From Prionace glauca (taxonomy: Eukaryota > Chordata > Chondrichthyes > Carcharhiniformes > Carcharhinidae), in assembly GCA_037974335.1 (NCBI GenBank), contig CM075760.1, positions 37,395,609 to 37,459,608 of the forward strand: DNA of 64,000 nt. Reading direction: 5' to 3'. The first letter of the stretch is position 1. Each line of letters begins with the position of its first letter. The position numbers and the translations under genes are program-made. Below, piece after piece: positions 30,820-41,613 of the stretch. Below the pieces are notes generated by a model. The model saw only the letters and a list, made by a program, of their open reading frames with translations, was not told where the DNA came from and searched no databases.

Positions 30820-32230
30820 CCTGTAAATGTCTAATTCTTTGTGCCTTTTTTAAGACTAAACCGTGAAAATGTCTGACAAACGAATTGCAGAGGGCAGAAA
30901 TGTTTACCCACTAAGATTCTGAATTTGATTAACGTCTGATAACTGCATCGAATGTACAATTTGAAGTTTCAAATAATCCCAAATTCAATCTCCAGACATT
31001 ATCTCCCAATGAGAAATGAAGAACACGGTTTATCTGCGGTGCCTGGTTATAAAAAGGGCGAATACGCCAGCCGAGATCCTTCTACAAACTCCAATCCCGG
31101 ACAATGTAGTTCAATATTCATATTTCAGTAACCGGTTCGCAGACTCACAAGCACTAGCGCCTGCAGTCGCTGTTGACCGCTAGCAGATGGTGGTGTTGTA
31201 TCATTTTAATCACAAGGTTAGTGCAGCAGGTTTGAAGAGATATTTGAGTAAAATGTATTTCCCTGTTTCCATGGAAAGAGAACAATCAATAAAGTAATGG
31301 TATTAATGTCTCTGTCAGTAAGATTCACAGGGAAATCTGGCCGAAGGATAGTGAATTTAATACCTGCATTCCTATTTACCTTCCTGCTAGTGAACATGTC
31401 GATTACCAGCTAATTATTGTATAACCTTACATTTTAGTGATTTAAAGATTTGTCTATTTTATCATCCAGACATTATCAAATAATATTTCATTATAATTGG
31501 ATACATGCCTCTTTTTCGCTGGATTTTCCATTCCTCGGCGCTCAGTTTTTTCCTCAATCCGTTCAGAAATCCAGCCTCTATAATATTTTCTGTGTGTATG
31601 TAAATATAGTTCCTTGTTATAATGTTTGACTTCAGCACAATTCGAGACCTAACTCACTCTGATCTATAACACAATTTCATCCACACAATTATATTGCACT
31701 TTTTAGTTAATATCCATCCATTCTTCTCACTCGCTCTTTGTTCGATTCCATCTATTAGACACATTTGATAGAAAAACAATTAGTGAGAAAGTGTCTGCTT
31801 TATTAGTGATACACGGGTTTGTTCAGTAGTGCATGGCATAGAGCCTAACACAATAATATCTGAGATGGAGCCTAATGTAACGTAAGTGGACTCTTGACTA
31901 AGTAATAATAGTTCAGAGACGATGACTTGTAGCATTTATCATGGCATGTCCACATGTATTAGTAAATGAAGCGGCATGTAATGTAGTGTAACAGTGCAAA
32001 GTCTATTGCAATAATGATTCAAATGAGTCAAACGCAGTATAGAAAGAGACATGGCCTAGTGCATTACTGTACAAGACTGCACCAAATGTGTGATTGTAGT
32101 GAACACTGCCATGAACAGTCATAAATGAGACAAAGTTAATTGTAGCCGTTATCGAAGCAAAGCCCAGTGCATGAATAATGAAATTAAGCTTCAGATTGCG
32201 TGATCATTGGTCACAAACTGGTTCAGCTGC
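30820..32230. other. spacer inside the tRNA cluster, no gene seen
   Basis: AT-rich sequence without tRNA boxes, transposon ends or long frames that I could recognise. Confidence 0.4.
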
Positions 32231-32237
32231 TGTCTTA

Positions 32238-32311
32238 GTATCTGTAGCGCAATTGGTCAGCGCGTTTGGCTATTAACGGAAAGGTTGGTGGTTCGAGACC
32301 ACCCAAAGCCG
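32238..32311 (+). pseudogene. tRNA-Asn relic with ATT anticodon
   Basis: Same frame as the Asn gene at 30,439, but the anticodon loop reads CTATTAA (ATT), one anticodon-stem pair and three acceptor pairs are lost. T arm GGTTCGAGACC is intact and T4 follows. Probably dead. Confidence 0.8.
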
Positions 32312-32484
32312 GAATTTTACTATTTCCTCACCATCAGCATTCACGGTTAAACAATTGCCTGTTGGCAATGGGTCCGTGGGTGCCAATAAAAAATAGCTGT
32401 GAATTGTTCCCGGCTGTACTGTTATCTGATATTACCAACATTATTTAATGACGATTGACTTCAAACATATTACATATAACATTT

Positions 32485-32543
32485 TATATATATATATATA
32501 TATCTGTACACCATTACACCATATACATATATATATATATATA
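32485..32543. repeat. (AT)n microsatellite, two blocks
   Basis: Runs of AT at about 32,485-32,503 and 32,524-32,543 separated by a short unique piece. The duplicate module at 39,290 lacks them. Confidence 0.75.
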
Positions 32544-32589
32544 GATATGCTTCCATTATACCTTTAAACATAAAAAAAAACAACTGAAA

Positions 32590-32830
32590 AATGAGCTATT
32601 GGCTGAGCATTTGTTCCAATTCCACATCCCTGCTTCCATTCATTCCTGGATAGATCATAAATCTGTCTAACCCAAACTGAAATGTGTTCAATGATGGAGC
32701 ATCAACACCCTCTGGAGTAGAGAATTCCCAAGATTCACCAGCCTTTGAGTAAAGCATTTTCTCCTCATCACAGTCCTAAATCATCAGCGCCTTATCCTGA
32801 GATTGTGTCTTTGTCGAAATAAAACTAAAG
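32590..32830 (-). mobile_element. old CR1-type LINE 3' fragment
   Basis: 'catccctgcttccattcatt', 'gcatcaacaccctctggag' and 'gagaattcccaagattcacc' are antisense CR1 3' text. A sister copy lies at 39,330-39,560 within the duplicated module. Confidence 0.7.
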
Positions 32831-32867
32831 GTAGGTGACTCAAGTAAAGTAATAGTTTGAAATCAGG

Positions 32868-33110
32868 AAGTTTCCCTGGTGGTCTAGTGGTTAGGATTCG
32901 GCGCTCTCACCGCCGCGGCCCGGGTTCGATTCCCGGTCAGGGAATGTAGATTTATTGCTGTGCAACAATCCTGTGTTACTTCCCGGTCTGCACCAGTTCT
33001 GTCGGAATCAGTATCAGGGAGATTTCCTCTTTAGTATCTGAATTGGAAATGTCACATTTAAAGAACAGAGAAAAAAAAGGAGCGACAGGTTACAAAGCGC
33101 TGATGGTACA
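32868..33110. repeat. tRNA-Glu duplication module, copy 1
   Basis: tRNA-Glu plus about 170 bp downstream ('aatcctgtgttacttccc', 'gatttcctctttagtatctg') repeats at 35,905-36,150 and 40,310-40,530. Confidence 0.88.
32873..32944 (+). tRNA. tRNA-Glu-CTC: tRNA-Glu (CTC)
   Basis: 72 nt, apparently identical to the vertebrate consensus: TCCCTGGTGGTCTAGTGG start, anticodon loop CTCTCAC (CTC), B box GGTTCGATTCC, closing TCAGGGA and discriminator A. Confidence 0.96.
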
Positions 33111-33119
33111 AATGCTGAG

Positions 33120-33350
33120 ATTATTGGAAGAAAGATGAAAATGATGCATTAATGAATGGGTAGAAATCATTGATCCCTTAGATACGAACGCTTTTAAATG
33201 TTGATGTTGGGGATAAGATGTACAATCAGATTGAAAGTAACGTTATCTTCCTGAATTCAGTGACATGGGCTCTCAGTCTAACCATCGGAACCTGCAGCAA
33301 CACAGCGCAGTTGAACATTGCAGACAGGCAGATTTGCTCCATTACTTTTC
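33120..33350. repeat. module upstream of tRNA-Val, copy 1
   Basis: 'aagatgaaaatgatgcatta', 'gtgacatgggctctcagtct' and 'accatcggaacctgcagcaa' recur at 38,005-38,235 upstream of the Val relic; the first part also recurs at 36,170-36,250. Confidence 0.88.
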
Positions 33351-33355
33351 CAGTT

Positions 33356-33428
33356 GTTTCTGTAGTGTAGTGGTTATCACATTCGCTTCACACGCGAAAG
33401 GTCCCCGGTTCGAAACCGGGCAGAAACA
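33356..33428 (+). tRNA. tRNA-Val-CAC: tRNA-Val (CAC)
   Basis: 73 nt; GTTTCTGTAGTGTAGTGG start, anticodon loop TTCACAC (CAC) closed by TTCGC/GCGAA, B box GGTTCGAAACC, closing CAGAAAC and discriminator A. Confidence 0.94.
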
Positions 33429-33461
33429 TTCATTAAGCTTTCTCATGCCGGGGAAGGGGAA

Positions 33462-33627
33462 AAGACGCAGGTTGATGGGTTTTTGATGAGAGAAGGGATT
33501 AAGGGTTATGGGGAGAGGGCGGGGATGTGGAACTGAGCCACAACAGATCAGCCATGATCTTATTGAATGGCGGGCCAGGCTCGAAGGGCTAGTTGGCCTA
33601 CTCCTGCTCCTATTTCTTATGTTCATT
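33462..33627 (+). mobile_element. very short CR1-type LINE 3' end
   Basis: Only the last RT codons (RRLMGF region) and 3' UTR, ending 'tatttcttatgttc', inserted just 3' of tRNA-Val. It is absent from the duplicate Val module at 38.3 kb, so it arrived after that duplication. Confidence 0.85.
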
Positions 33628-33639
33628 ACCTGAACTTCG

Positions 33640-33850
33640 ATGTTAGAGGCCTGTTATCATTGCCCTCAAATACTTTCCGTGAAATAAGAACCTATTTTAC
33701 GTACTGACAGGGAAGTTCGATTTTGACATCGAGCACATATCCGCATCTCATTCAGTCAACAAAGAATTTAATGGGTTTATAGATGCTGACTAATATGGTT
33801 AATCACCATCTGATCACTGTTCGATAGTAGTCTGTGCTTAAAAAGACAGA
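33640..33850. repeat. tRNA-Val downstream module, copy 2
   Basis: 'ctgaacttcgatgtta', 'catatccgcatctcattcag' and 'atatggttaatcacc' match 38,370-38,620 and, more weakly, 27,860-28,085. Confidence 0.82.
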
Positions 33851-34005
33851 TACGAGATATACAGAGGAAATGACACACATTTCACAGAATAATCACATGA
33901 CGAAAAGGACACGACACACACTCCTGCTTTCAATCTGAGCTGTGAGGCTCCAGCAGTGAGGCTGGAGCCTCTTACAGGGACATCTGCCAAAACACAAACC
34001 CATTT

Positions 34006-34087
34006 TAGTAGCAGTGGGATTCGAACCCACACCTTCACAGAGACTAGAGTCTTAATCCAGCGCCTTAGACCGCTCGGCCACACTACT
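34006..34087 (-). tRNA. tRNA-Leu-AAG: tRNA-Leu (AAG)
   Basis: 82 nt with the long variable arm of Leu: acceptor AGTAGTG with TGCTACT (all seven pair), GTGGCCGAGCGGTC A box, anticodon loop TTAAGAC (AAG), T arm GGGTTCGAATCCC, discriminator A, T4 on the minus strand at about 33,992-33,989. The acceptor differs from the usual GGTAGCG but by paired changes. Confidence 0.88.
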
Positions 34088-34264
34088 ACATTAGGGTGTA
34101 TCATAATCATATTATTTAATGGAAATGTTACTGAAATTCGTATAAAGCAATGCAGTTGGGGAAGACCATGGGGAGGATTGAGACAGATCCTTCCCTGTAC
34201 CAGATAAGCCTGAACTGTGTAACAAACAGAAATCATTTCCAGTCAGAAACACAATGAGCTGCAC

Positions 34265-34560
34265 TGAACGGACAGCATCATTTAAACTGTCCTTAAGCTC
34301 GTCGCTTCTCAATTTCCTTTTGCTGTTTTTTGAAGGTAAGCAGTGGGGGTGTGGAAACGGCCTTCGCGTGATATTCGCCTCCATCGATTGTACACTTAAG
34401 AAGATGCCACAGCTTCTGAACTCTGGGGACTGACTGGGGGAGGAAGAACACTGACCGCCGGATCCCAGAGGAGGTCGGTGCGTGATTTTTTTTGGTGTGT
34501 CGCATCGGAGCTGACGATTGATGAGTCAAATGCAATATTCTGTTCTTACAGGGACATCTG
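34265..34560 (-). mobile_element. Penelope-like element fragment
   Basis: The text 'gtgtggaaacggccttcgcg', 'cacagcttctgaactctggg' and 'tgtcgcatcggagctgacga' aligns with the larger Penelope-like copy at 40,830-41,575. It sits between two tRNA-Leu genes and ends about 80 bp from tRNA-Leu-TAG. Confidence 0.65.
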
Positions 34561-34642
34561 TCAAAAACGGCACCGCACACACTCCTGCATCCAACCAGAG
34601 CTGTTGGATTTCAACTCCAAGGTCAAAAACTTGCACCAACTC

Positions 34643-34724
34643 TGGCAGCGGTGGGTTTCGAACCCACGCCTCGATAGAGACTGGAGCCTAAATCCAGCGC
34701 CTTAGACCGCTCGGCCACGCTACC
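34643..34724 (-). tRNA. tRNA-Leu-TAG: tRNA-Leu (TAG)
   Basis: 82 nt, close to the vertebrate consensus: acceptor GGTAGCG with CGCTGCC, GTGGCCGAGCGGTC A box, anticodon loop TTTAGGC (TAG), variable arm with CTCTATCGAGG, T loop TTCGAAA, discriminator A, T5 terminator at 34,629-34,625 (minus strand). Confidence 0.93.
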
Positions 34725-35100
34725 ACACAGCAAGGTGTCATAATCATGTATTTTCATTGCATTAATACTGAAATATATCAGAATCCGTGGAGCTGGGATG
34801 GGCCATGAGGAAATCGTATCCGAATCAGATGATCCTGAAATGTGCAGCAAACAAAAATCATCTCCAGTCAGAGACACAATGAGCTGCAGTGAGGAGCCGG
34901 CTCCATTTAAACTGAATTAACCTCGTCTGGACCCCAGAAAGGACAATATGTTTTCCTGTTGAACTGGCTCAGGGTTTTCACTTGAGAAATGACAGAACAC
35001 ACGGCGAGGCTGAGATTTGAGCGTTCTGCAGGGAAATAACTGAAATTTATTGTCACTGATTGGAGGAGAGCAATAAATCTTCATTTCCTGGCTTGCAATC
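34725..35100. repeat. tRNA-Leu upstream module, copy 1
   Basis: 'gatcctgaaatgtgcagcaa', 'gagacacaatgagctgcag' and 'gattggaggagagcaataaa' recur at 41,696-42,070; part also at 34,205-34,275 by the Leu-AAG gene. Confidence 0.85.
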
Positions 35101-35739
35101 AAAACAGCAGTGAAAGCTTCAAACTCTAACCACCAGACCAGCAGATTACAGCGGGTTTTACAACTTGTTTTGTCCATGATCCTGTTGTTACTTTAATTTC
35201 CACGCCAGACCACTTGCACCAAAACCTAACACCTGCAAAATGTTACCATTTTCAACACCAGGGAAGTGTTCAGCCAATTGCAGCAATAATTCTACAATAG
35301 TTATCCCGTCCGAATCCCATGGAATGAAACTGGGCAGATATTTTTTTTCCGAATCCTTTTTATTGAATACTGAGGGAAAAGTTCTATTCTTCATATTTTT
35401 GTAAATTTTAATTAGTCTGATGGGTTCACCCTGCATTCTCTAATTGTGAAATCAGGGGTCAGTCCTTAAAAGGGGCAGAATGTAAGGTTGGAGGATGTTT
35501 TATTTGACACAAGGAATGATGGACAAGGTAACACTGAGCTGGTGATTGCGGAACCCGGGTGTTCCAATCGTGCAAAGTCATCGTTTTCACCACCATGGGC
35601 TCGATGACAGGTGTCAAGTGTGGAAATAAGCAGAGTGCGTTTTTATAATGAGAAACCTTCCCATTGGGTGACGGAAGAGAAGGAAGAGAAAGGCTAAAAT
35701 GAGGATGATCCGCTGATTGGGGAAGTCACTGTCAGCTTC

Positions 35740-35790
35740 CCTGTTGGATCAGTGGTTTGGATTCTGCACTGTGGCCACAAGTTTATATCA
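35740..35790 (+). pseudogene. probable tRNA-Glu relic (5' half)
   Basis: 'agcttccctgttggatcagt' then 'ggtttggattctgcac' follows the tRNA-Glu start and its usual 'agc' lead-in; the rest is lost. Downstream text matches the 5' flank of the next Glu gene. Confidence 0.5.
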
Positions 35791-35916
35791 CTTGTGTGTG
35801 ATATAAGCATGGCAATGTGACGGAGAAACTTGTATTTGGTGAATAAAAAGACAGAAACAAAACAAAAGGCAGTTGGCTCATGGATAATATAATACTTTAT
35901 AGTGTAGTAATCAGCT

Positions 35917-35988
35917 TCCCTGGTTGTCTAGTGATTAGGATTCGGTGCTTTCACCGCCGCGGCCCGGGTTCGATTCCCGGTCAGGGAA
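35917..35988 (+). tRNA. tRNA-Glu-TTC: tRNA-Glu (TTC)
   Basis: 72 nt; anticodon loop CTTTCAC (TTC). Body equals tRNA-Glu-CTC except for TTG at the D stem start, GTGATTA in the D loop (one of the two conserved G residues is A) and a G-U pair in the anticodon stem. Acceptor, T arm and discriminator are intact. Activity is likely but the D-loop change is a warning. Confidence 0.82.
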
Positions 35989-36254
35989 TGTAGATTTATT
36001 GCAACAATCCTGTGTTACTTCCCGGTCTGCACCAGTTCTGTTGGAGTCACTATCAGGGAGATTTCCTCTTTAGTATCTGAATTGGAAATGTTACATTTAA
36101 AGAACAAAGGAAAAAGGGAGCGACAGGCTACAAAGCACTGATGAGACAAAATGCGGATGATTTTTTAAAGAAAGATGAAAATGATGCATTAATGAATGGG
36201 TAGAAATCATTGCTCCCTTAGATATTTGCGAGACAAACGCTTTTAAATGTTTTT

Positions 36255-36905
36255 ATTCTAACATGAATCTTAGGAGGAGAAGCAGACCACTCGGCCCATC
36301 GAGATTTCCACCATTCAATATCATCATGGCTGATCTTTGGATATAACTTAGTTTTTCCAGCAACTCCCCATATCCCTGAATTCTCCAAGAAATCAGAAAC
36401 CTGTTTATCCCAACTTTATATGTGCTTGATGATGGGACATGCATCACTGTCAGGTACAGAGAATGCCAAAGATTCTCACCCTTTGAGTGAAGCAATTTCT
36501 GCTTATCTTAGCCCTAAATGATAATCTGTGCCGCATTAGGTCAGATTCCCGAACAGCAGAAAAAAGAAAATCTCTCAGCCTTCTTCCATCAAACCGAATC
36601 AGAACTGTGTCGGTTCAAAGAGATCACCTCATATTCTTCTAAACTACAGACAATTTCATCATAGGACAACTCACTGACCCCAGGGAGCAATCTGGTGAAC
36701 CTTCTCCTTACCGTTTCTAATGCAAAGCATAAACATTTTTAAATGTGACTGTCACATCTGTGCAGAATATTCAACCTGACTTCAACAAAACCCTGTGTAA
36801 CAGGAGAAAAACCTCGTTATTTTTAAACTCCTGTCTGCCGCCAGTAAGAACAAAATGTAATTTCCTTCCAATTAACTGCTGCACCTACATGTGTATTCCT
36901 TGTGT
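36255..36905 (-). mobile_element. decayed CR1-type LINE
   Basis: Antisense 3' UTR and RT C-terminus ('catggctgatctttggatat', 'ccctttgagtgaagcaattt', 'agatcacctcatattcttct', 'ggtgaaccttctccttacc') through to 'ctgctgcacctacatgtgta'. Confidence 0.75.
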
Positions 36906-37116
36906 AAATACATCTATTCTATTCTTAATATCAACATTTATATTTTTCAGCTCCTCAAATATGTTCTGGTCATTCTATATTTTTTCACGAAGAAGAAAAT
37001 CGGTTTACTTTCCAAAGTTGCACCCGATCTGCCCCTATACTTAGAAGAGCACTCTGTTCCACCTCCCACTCTACCTGCCTTTTTCCTACGGTTTATTGTA
37101 ACTAAACTTTGCGTGG

Positions 37117-37189
37117 AGGCTCCAGCGAGAATTGAACTCGCGACCCCTGGTTTACTAGACCAGTGCTCTAACCACTGAGCTATGGAGCC
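37117..37189 (-). tRNA. tRNA-Thr-AGT: tRNA-Thr (AGT)
   Basis: 73 nt; GGCTCCATAGCTCAGTGG start, anticodon loop CTAGTAA (AGT), T loop GTTCAATTC, closing TGGAGCC and discriminator T. All stems form. Confidence 0.92.
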
Positions 37190-37542
37190 AAATGCTATCG
37201 CCACCTTGCGGTACGAATAGCATTATCAGTGGATTGAGGAGCAGGATGGGGTTTGAGGTGGGGGATTTTTGATGAATGTGGAAATGTCTGAGGTGGAGAG
37301 CAGAAAGTTAAAAGCCGCAACTTGAAAGTGACATGATTTGACATGTGTGCTGTGTGTGTATTTGACATGTATGTTGTGTATCTGACATGTATGTTCTTCA
37401 GAGTTTTTCGTTAGTGTTACACCTCTGACTTCTCCAGCTCCGATGCCAGTTCATCCAGCTGGAAGATTTAGATGTTGTTCCCTTCACTGACGCTGTGGGG
37501 CGGGTTTTCATTAAATAAAGAATTGAACAAAAAATGATTCAC

Positions 37543-37598
37543 TCCGTGACTGGGAATCGAAACCGCGTCACGGCGCCGATCCTGATCACTGGACCTTC
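37543..37598 (-). pseudogene. tRNA-Glu relic lacking much of the anticodon arm
   Basis: The minus strand reads AGGTCCAGTGATCAGGAT, CGGCGC, then jumps to GCGGTTTCGATTCCC and a closing AGTCACGGAG. It fits tRNA-Glu with the anticodon arm deleted. Confidence 0.6.
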
Positions 37599-38236
37599 AG
37601 TGATGCTGATGTGAGAGATTTGTAATGAAGTGACCATCTCTGTGCCCATTGCTTTATTTCCAATAATTTTCAACAAAAATAAGTCACGATGAGAAATGAC
37701 TGGAAGCGAAAATGACAGGATTTGAAGCTCAGTTAGAAATTCCCCATCCATCCTCTGGGCAGGGATTGCAGTCTCAATGTTGGCAATTCTGCAGCTTATA
37801 TCGACAAACAGCCATTCAGTCTGTGTTCCTGTCTGTCTTCTCGATCGGAGTAACTCCGTTTGATAAAGTGTCATCTGGACTCGAAACGTCCGCCCTTTTC
37901 ACTCCTTACAAGTGCTGTCAGACATTGGGAGATTTTGGAGCATTTCCTCTTTTCCCATCCGCAGTAATTTGCTTTTATCACTGAAGACAATTGATTGGGA
38001 TTATTCGAAGAAAGATGAAAATGATGCATTAATGAATGGGTAGAAATCATTGCTCCCTTAGATATTTGCCAGATGAAAGTTTTGAGGTTGGGGATAAGTT
38101 GTACAATCAGATTGAAATAACGGTTATCTCCCTGAATTCAGTGACATGGGCTCTCAGTCTAACCATCGGAACCTGCAGCAACATGGCCTAGTTGAACACT
38201 GCAGATACGCAGATTCGCTATAGTGCACTGCCAGCT

Positions 38237-38309
38237 GTTTCTGTAGTGTAGTGGTTATCACGTTCATTTAACAGACAGAAAGTCCCCGGTTCGAAACCAG
38301 GCAGAAACA
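38237..38309 (+). pseudogene. tRNA-Val relic with AAC anticodon
   Basis: Copy of the Val unit at 33,356. The loop now reads TTAACAG (AAC), at least two anticodon-stem pairs and one T-stem pair are broken. The flanks are the duplicated Val modules. Confidence 0.82.
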
Positions 38310-38369
38310 ATTATTAAGCTTTCTCGTGTGGTGGAAGGGAAAACTGTTTGATTTCAGTTTGTTGCTCAA

Positions 38370-38620
38370 CATGAACCGAACTTCGATGTTAAACACATGT
38401 TATCGTTGATCGGATATCACCCTCAAATATTTTCTGTGAAATTATAAACACGTTATTTTGACGAAAAGACAGGGAAGTCGATTTTGACACCGAGCATTTA
38501 TCCGCATCTTATTCAGTCGACAACAGATTTAATGGGTTTCTAGGTGCAGATTAATATGGTTAATCACCGTCTGAAATATCTGATAGTAGTATGTGCTCAA
38601 AAAGACAAGTGATACTGTAA
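38370..38620. repeat. tRNA-Val downstream module, copy 3
   Basis: See matching blocks 33,640-33,850 and 27,860-28,085; marker 'gacagggaagtcgattttga'. Confidence 0.82.
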
Positions 38621-39051
38621 GTGAACTAGAGGAAATGGCACACATTTCACGGAAGAATATATTTTAAAATCGTTTTTCATCACTAAGAAACAGGAGAAAC
38701 CAATCAGACAGATGAGGGAATCGAGACTCAGTGCGGATCTACTGGACTTTCCTTAAACGGACAGAATTTATGTGCCTGAATGTTTCAATCCCGTAATAAA
38801 AATGCTGATCAGTTCCCTTTGCCTCCCGTTGAATTCCTCTCTGTGGTAAGAGACGTGGATTTATTTTACCTTCCCGTTCATAGGAGAAAGGGAATAACCA
38901 ATACACTACAGCAGTGCTGCGGGATCAACGGAACTAAAGAGACTTGTATAGAATTGTAAACAGTGCCGTCATACTGCAGTTCTGGAACAGGTTTTCAGAA
39001 ATAGAATTGTGATCACTGACACACTAGTTTAGAATTTACTTAATACCGACT

Positions 39052-39126
39052 ATCTCTGTGGTGCAATTGGTCAGCGCGTTCGGCTGTTAACCGTAAAGGT
39101 TGATGGTTTGAAACCACACAGGGACG
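39052..39126 (+). pseudogene. tRNA-Asn relic (GTT)
   Basis: Anticodon loop CTGTTAA is kept, but the first acceptor base is changed, one base is inserted after CCG, and the T arm is GGTTTGAAACC. It lies in the duplicated Asn module. Confidence 0.78.
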
Positions 39127-39129
39127 GAA

Positions 39130-39300
39130 TTTTACTATTTTCTCACCATCAGCATTCACAGCAAACAGTTGCCTGTTGGCAATGGGTCCGTTGGTGCCAA
39201 TACAAAATAGCTGTCAATTGTTCCCGGCTGTACTGTTATCTGGTGTTACCAACATTATTTAATGACGATTGATTTCTAACACATCACATAAAACATTATA
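39130..39300. repeat. module 3' of the Asn relics, second copy
   Basis: 'cctgttggcaatgggtccgt' and 'aattgttcccggctgtactg' match 32,330-32,450, showing that the 32.2-32.8 and 39.05-39.56 kb blocks are duplicates. Confidence 0.88.
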
Positions 39301-39329
39301 TATTCCATTACACCACTAAATTTTGAAAA

Positions 39330-39790
39330 AAGTGCAATCGAAACATGAACATGTGGCTGAGCATTTGTTCCAATTCCATATCCTTGTTTCCATTCATTCC
39401 TGGAATGATCATAAATCTGTCTAACCCAAACTGAAATGTGTTCAATGATGGAGCATCAGAACCCTCTGGAGTGGAGAATTCCCAAGATTCACCAGCCTTT
39501 GAGTGAAGCAATTTCTCCTCATCTCAGCCCTCAATCATCAGCACCTTATCCTGAGATTGTGCCCCCGTGTTTCAGATTCCCGGATCAGGAGAAATAATGT
39601 TTCAGTTTTTCAGTGCTACCTATTGTTTCCCATTAAAGCTGTTGAGATTTTCCAGCATTTTCTGTTTTTGATTCAGATTCCAGCATCCTCAGGTTTTGCT
39701 TTCATTCTGTCCAAAATGCGGGGATCCAAACTGCACAGACTGTTCCAAATGTGGTCTCAACAAAACCCTGAATTACTGGAGAAAGAATTC
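39330..39790 (-). mobile_element. old CR1-type LINE fragment in the duplicated module
   Basis: Antisense CR1 3' text as at 32,590-32,830, with an insertion-like repeat 'gttgagattttccagcattt' at about 39,640-39,710 before further LINE text ('gtggtctcaacaaaaccctg'). Confidence 0.7.
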
Positions 39791-40319
39791 AAACCCTTCA
39801 AAACTTAACTCCGAGCTCAAGGCTGGAAGGAGAGTGTGACAGTGGATAATTCTCACTGTGTACATTCCTGTAATCAGTAACTGGATCAGGAAGATAAGAT
39901 ATCTGTGTTTCTTTGTACTGTTATCTGTAAACTCCATCTCCTCTCAATGCCGTGTATCATCCTTTGGCTTTCCCTGCTTCCCAGTTTGGTAAATGACTTG
40001 TCCCCGTTACCCTCCGTGTTGAAAATCTGCTGTGTGTTACCTTCCAAGTTTCACAGGAACCACAGTGATGGGTTTGGTGGGATTTGGAAATTGAAAGCGC
40101 CACATGAGCAGTTTGCGGGGCCATTTCACCTCACTGTCCATTTCCTGTTCCAGCTAACAGGAATCACTGCTTTCATTGGCTCAAACTGTCACTTGTGTGT
40201 GATCTAAACACAGCAATGTGAAGGATAAACTTGTATTTGGTGAATTAAACAGTCTGAAGTAAAATAAATAGCAATTGGTTCATGGATAAGTTCATCTTTA
40301 AAAAAAAATTGTATCAGCT

Positions 40320-40391
40320 TCCCTGGTGGTCTAGTGGTTAGGATTCGGCGCTCTCACCGCTGCGGCCCGGGTTCGATTCCCGGTTAGGGAA
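40320..40391 (+). tRNA. tRNA-Glu-CTC: tRNA-Glu (CTC)
   Basis: 72 nt; same as the 32,873 gene except for CGCTGCGG near the variable region and TTAGGGA at the acceptor (one G-U pair). Anticodon loop CTCTCAC. Confidence 0.93.
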
Positions 40392-40829
40392 AGTAGATTT
40401 ATTGTTGTACAACAATCCTGTGTTACTTCCACTTCTCTCGGAATCAATATCCTCTTTAACGTCTGAATTGGAAATGTCACATGAAAAGAACAAAAAAGAG
40501 AGAGAGCAATAGGCTACAAAGCGCAGATGATATAAAATGCTGATGTTAAAATCTGACTGTTAATAGGGAAAACTTTATTCCTTCTACTGACACAAATACC
40601 TCGCAGATCTGGGTCAAAATCTTGAGCTCAGTGACAAGAAAACACTTTCATTGAATTCAGCAGTAACTTTCCTACCTCCAGTGAAGAAGAGGCAGTTTTC
40701 ACTCAGAAGCAGCAACTGTGAGATTAAGTGGAGAGGGGGATAAGGACAGGTTAAAGCAGTGTGAATTGTCTCAAGCCTGGACACTTACTAGGATTTTGCA
40801 AGTCCAGGCCAAAAGGTGGGGGTTACAAG

Positions 40830-41575
40830 TCGTGTTTCATGAACGCAAAATCCCGGTTGAAGCCGTTCTGTGTATTTTGAATTTGGCTATCAGATCTGTT
40901 CAGCGATTCTGTGTTGTGGTGTGTCTTGAAGGCCTCCTTGGAGAAAGCTTACCCGAAGATCGGTGGGTGAATGCCCTTCACTGCTTAAGTGTTCCCCGAC
41001 AGGAATGGAATAGCCTTGTCGGCTGTGAAGCGGTGTCCATTCATCTGTTGGAGTATCTGCATGGTCTGGGCGATATACCATGATACGGAATATCCTTTCA
41101 TGCAATGGATGAGGTAGACCACGGTGGCTCAGTTACATGTGTATATATGGTCTACCTGGTGGATTCTGTTCTCACGTTTGATGATGACATCCATTTCGAT
41201 GATCCAACACATCTTGCAGAGGTTACCGTGGCGGTGGTGTGTGGTGTCATTGTCGCTGTTCTCCTGCAGGCTGGGTAGTTTTCTGCGAACAATGGTCTGT
41301 TTGAGGTTGAACTGTGTTTTGAAGGCAAGTAGGTGGGTGTGGAGATGGCCTTCGCGAGATATTTGTCTTCATCAATTGCATGCTGAAGGTTCCCAAGAAG
41401 ACACTGTAGCTTCTCCACTCTGGGGACGTGCTGGAGAAGGAAGGGCCTCTAACATTGTCCCTGTATGCATTCTGAGGAGGTCGGTGAGATTTCCTTTTTG
41501 CAATGGCGCGTCGGAACTGTCGATCGATGAGTCAAGCGCAATATCCCGTTCTTGCAAGGGTGTTTGTCAAAATAA
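40830..41575 (-). mobile_element. Penelope-like element, C-terminal (GIY-YIG region) fragment
   Basis: The minus strand shows a chain like CKMCWIIEMDVIIKRENRIH, then VDHIYTCN..TVVYLIHCMKGY, WYIAQTMQILQQMNGH, the GIY-YIG nuclease end of Penelope-like retroelements as known from other sharks. It is broken by stops and frame changes and is 5' truncated. The element continues up to the tRNA-Leu relic at 41,614. Confidence 0.7.
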
Positions 41576-41613
41576 TAACGAGACCACACACACCCCTGCG
41601 TTATACTGCTCGC

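Noticed and set aside
35095-35160. Possible further tRNA relics at 35,095-35,160 and 42,080-42,150 (minus strand, GGTCTGGTGGTTAGAG and GGTTCAAATC pieces)
   Set aside because: Only box-like fragments remain, stems cannot be drawn and no isotype fits; noted but not listed as genes.
40718-41083. 121-residue plus-strand frame
   Set aside because: It is the antisense of the Penelope-like fragment, which explains the sequence better.
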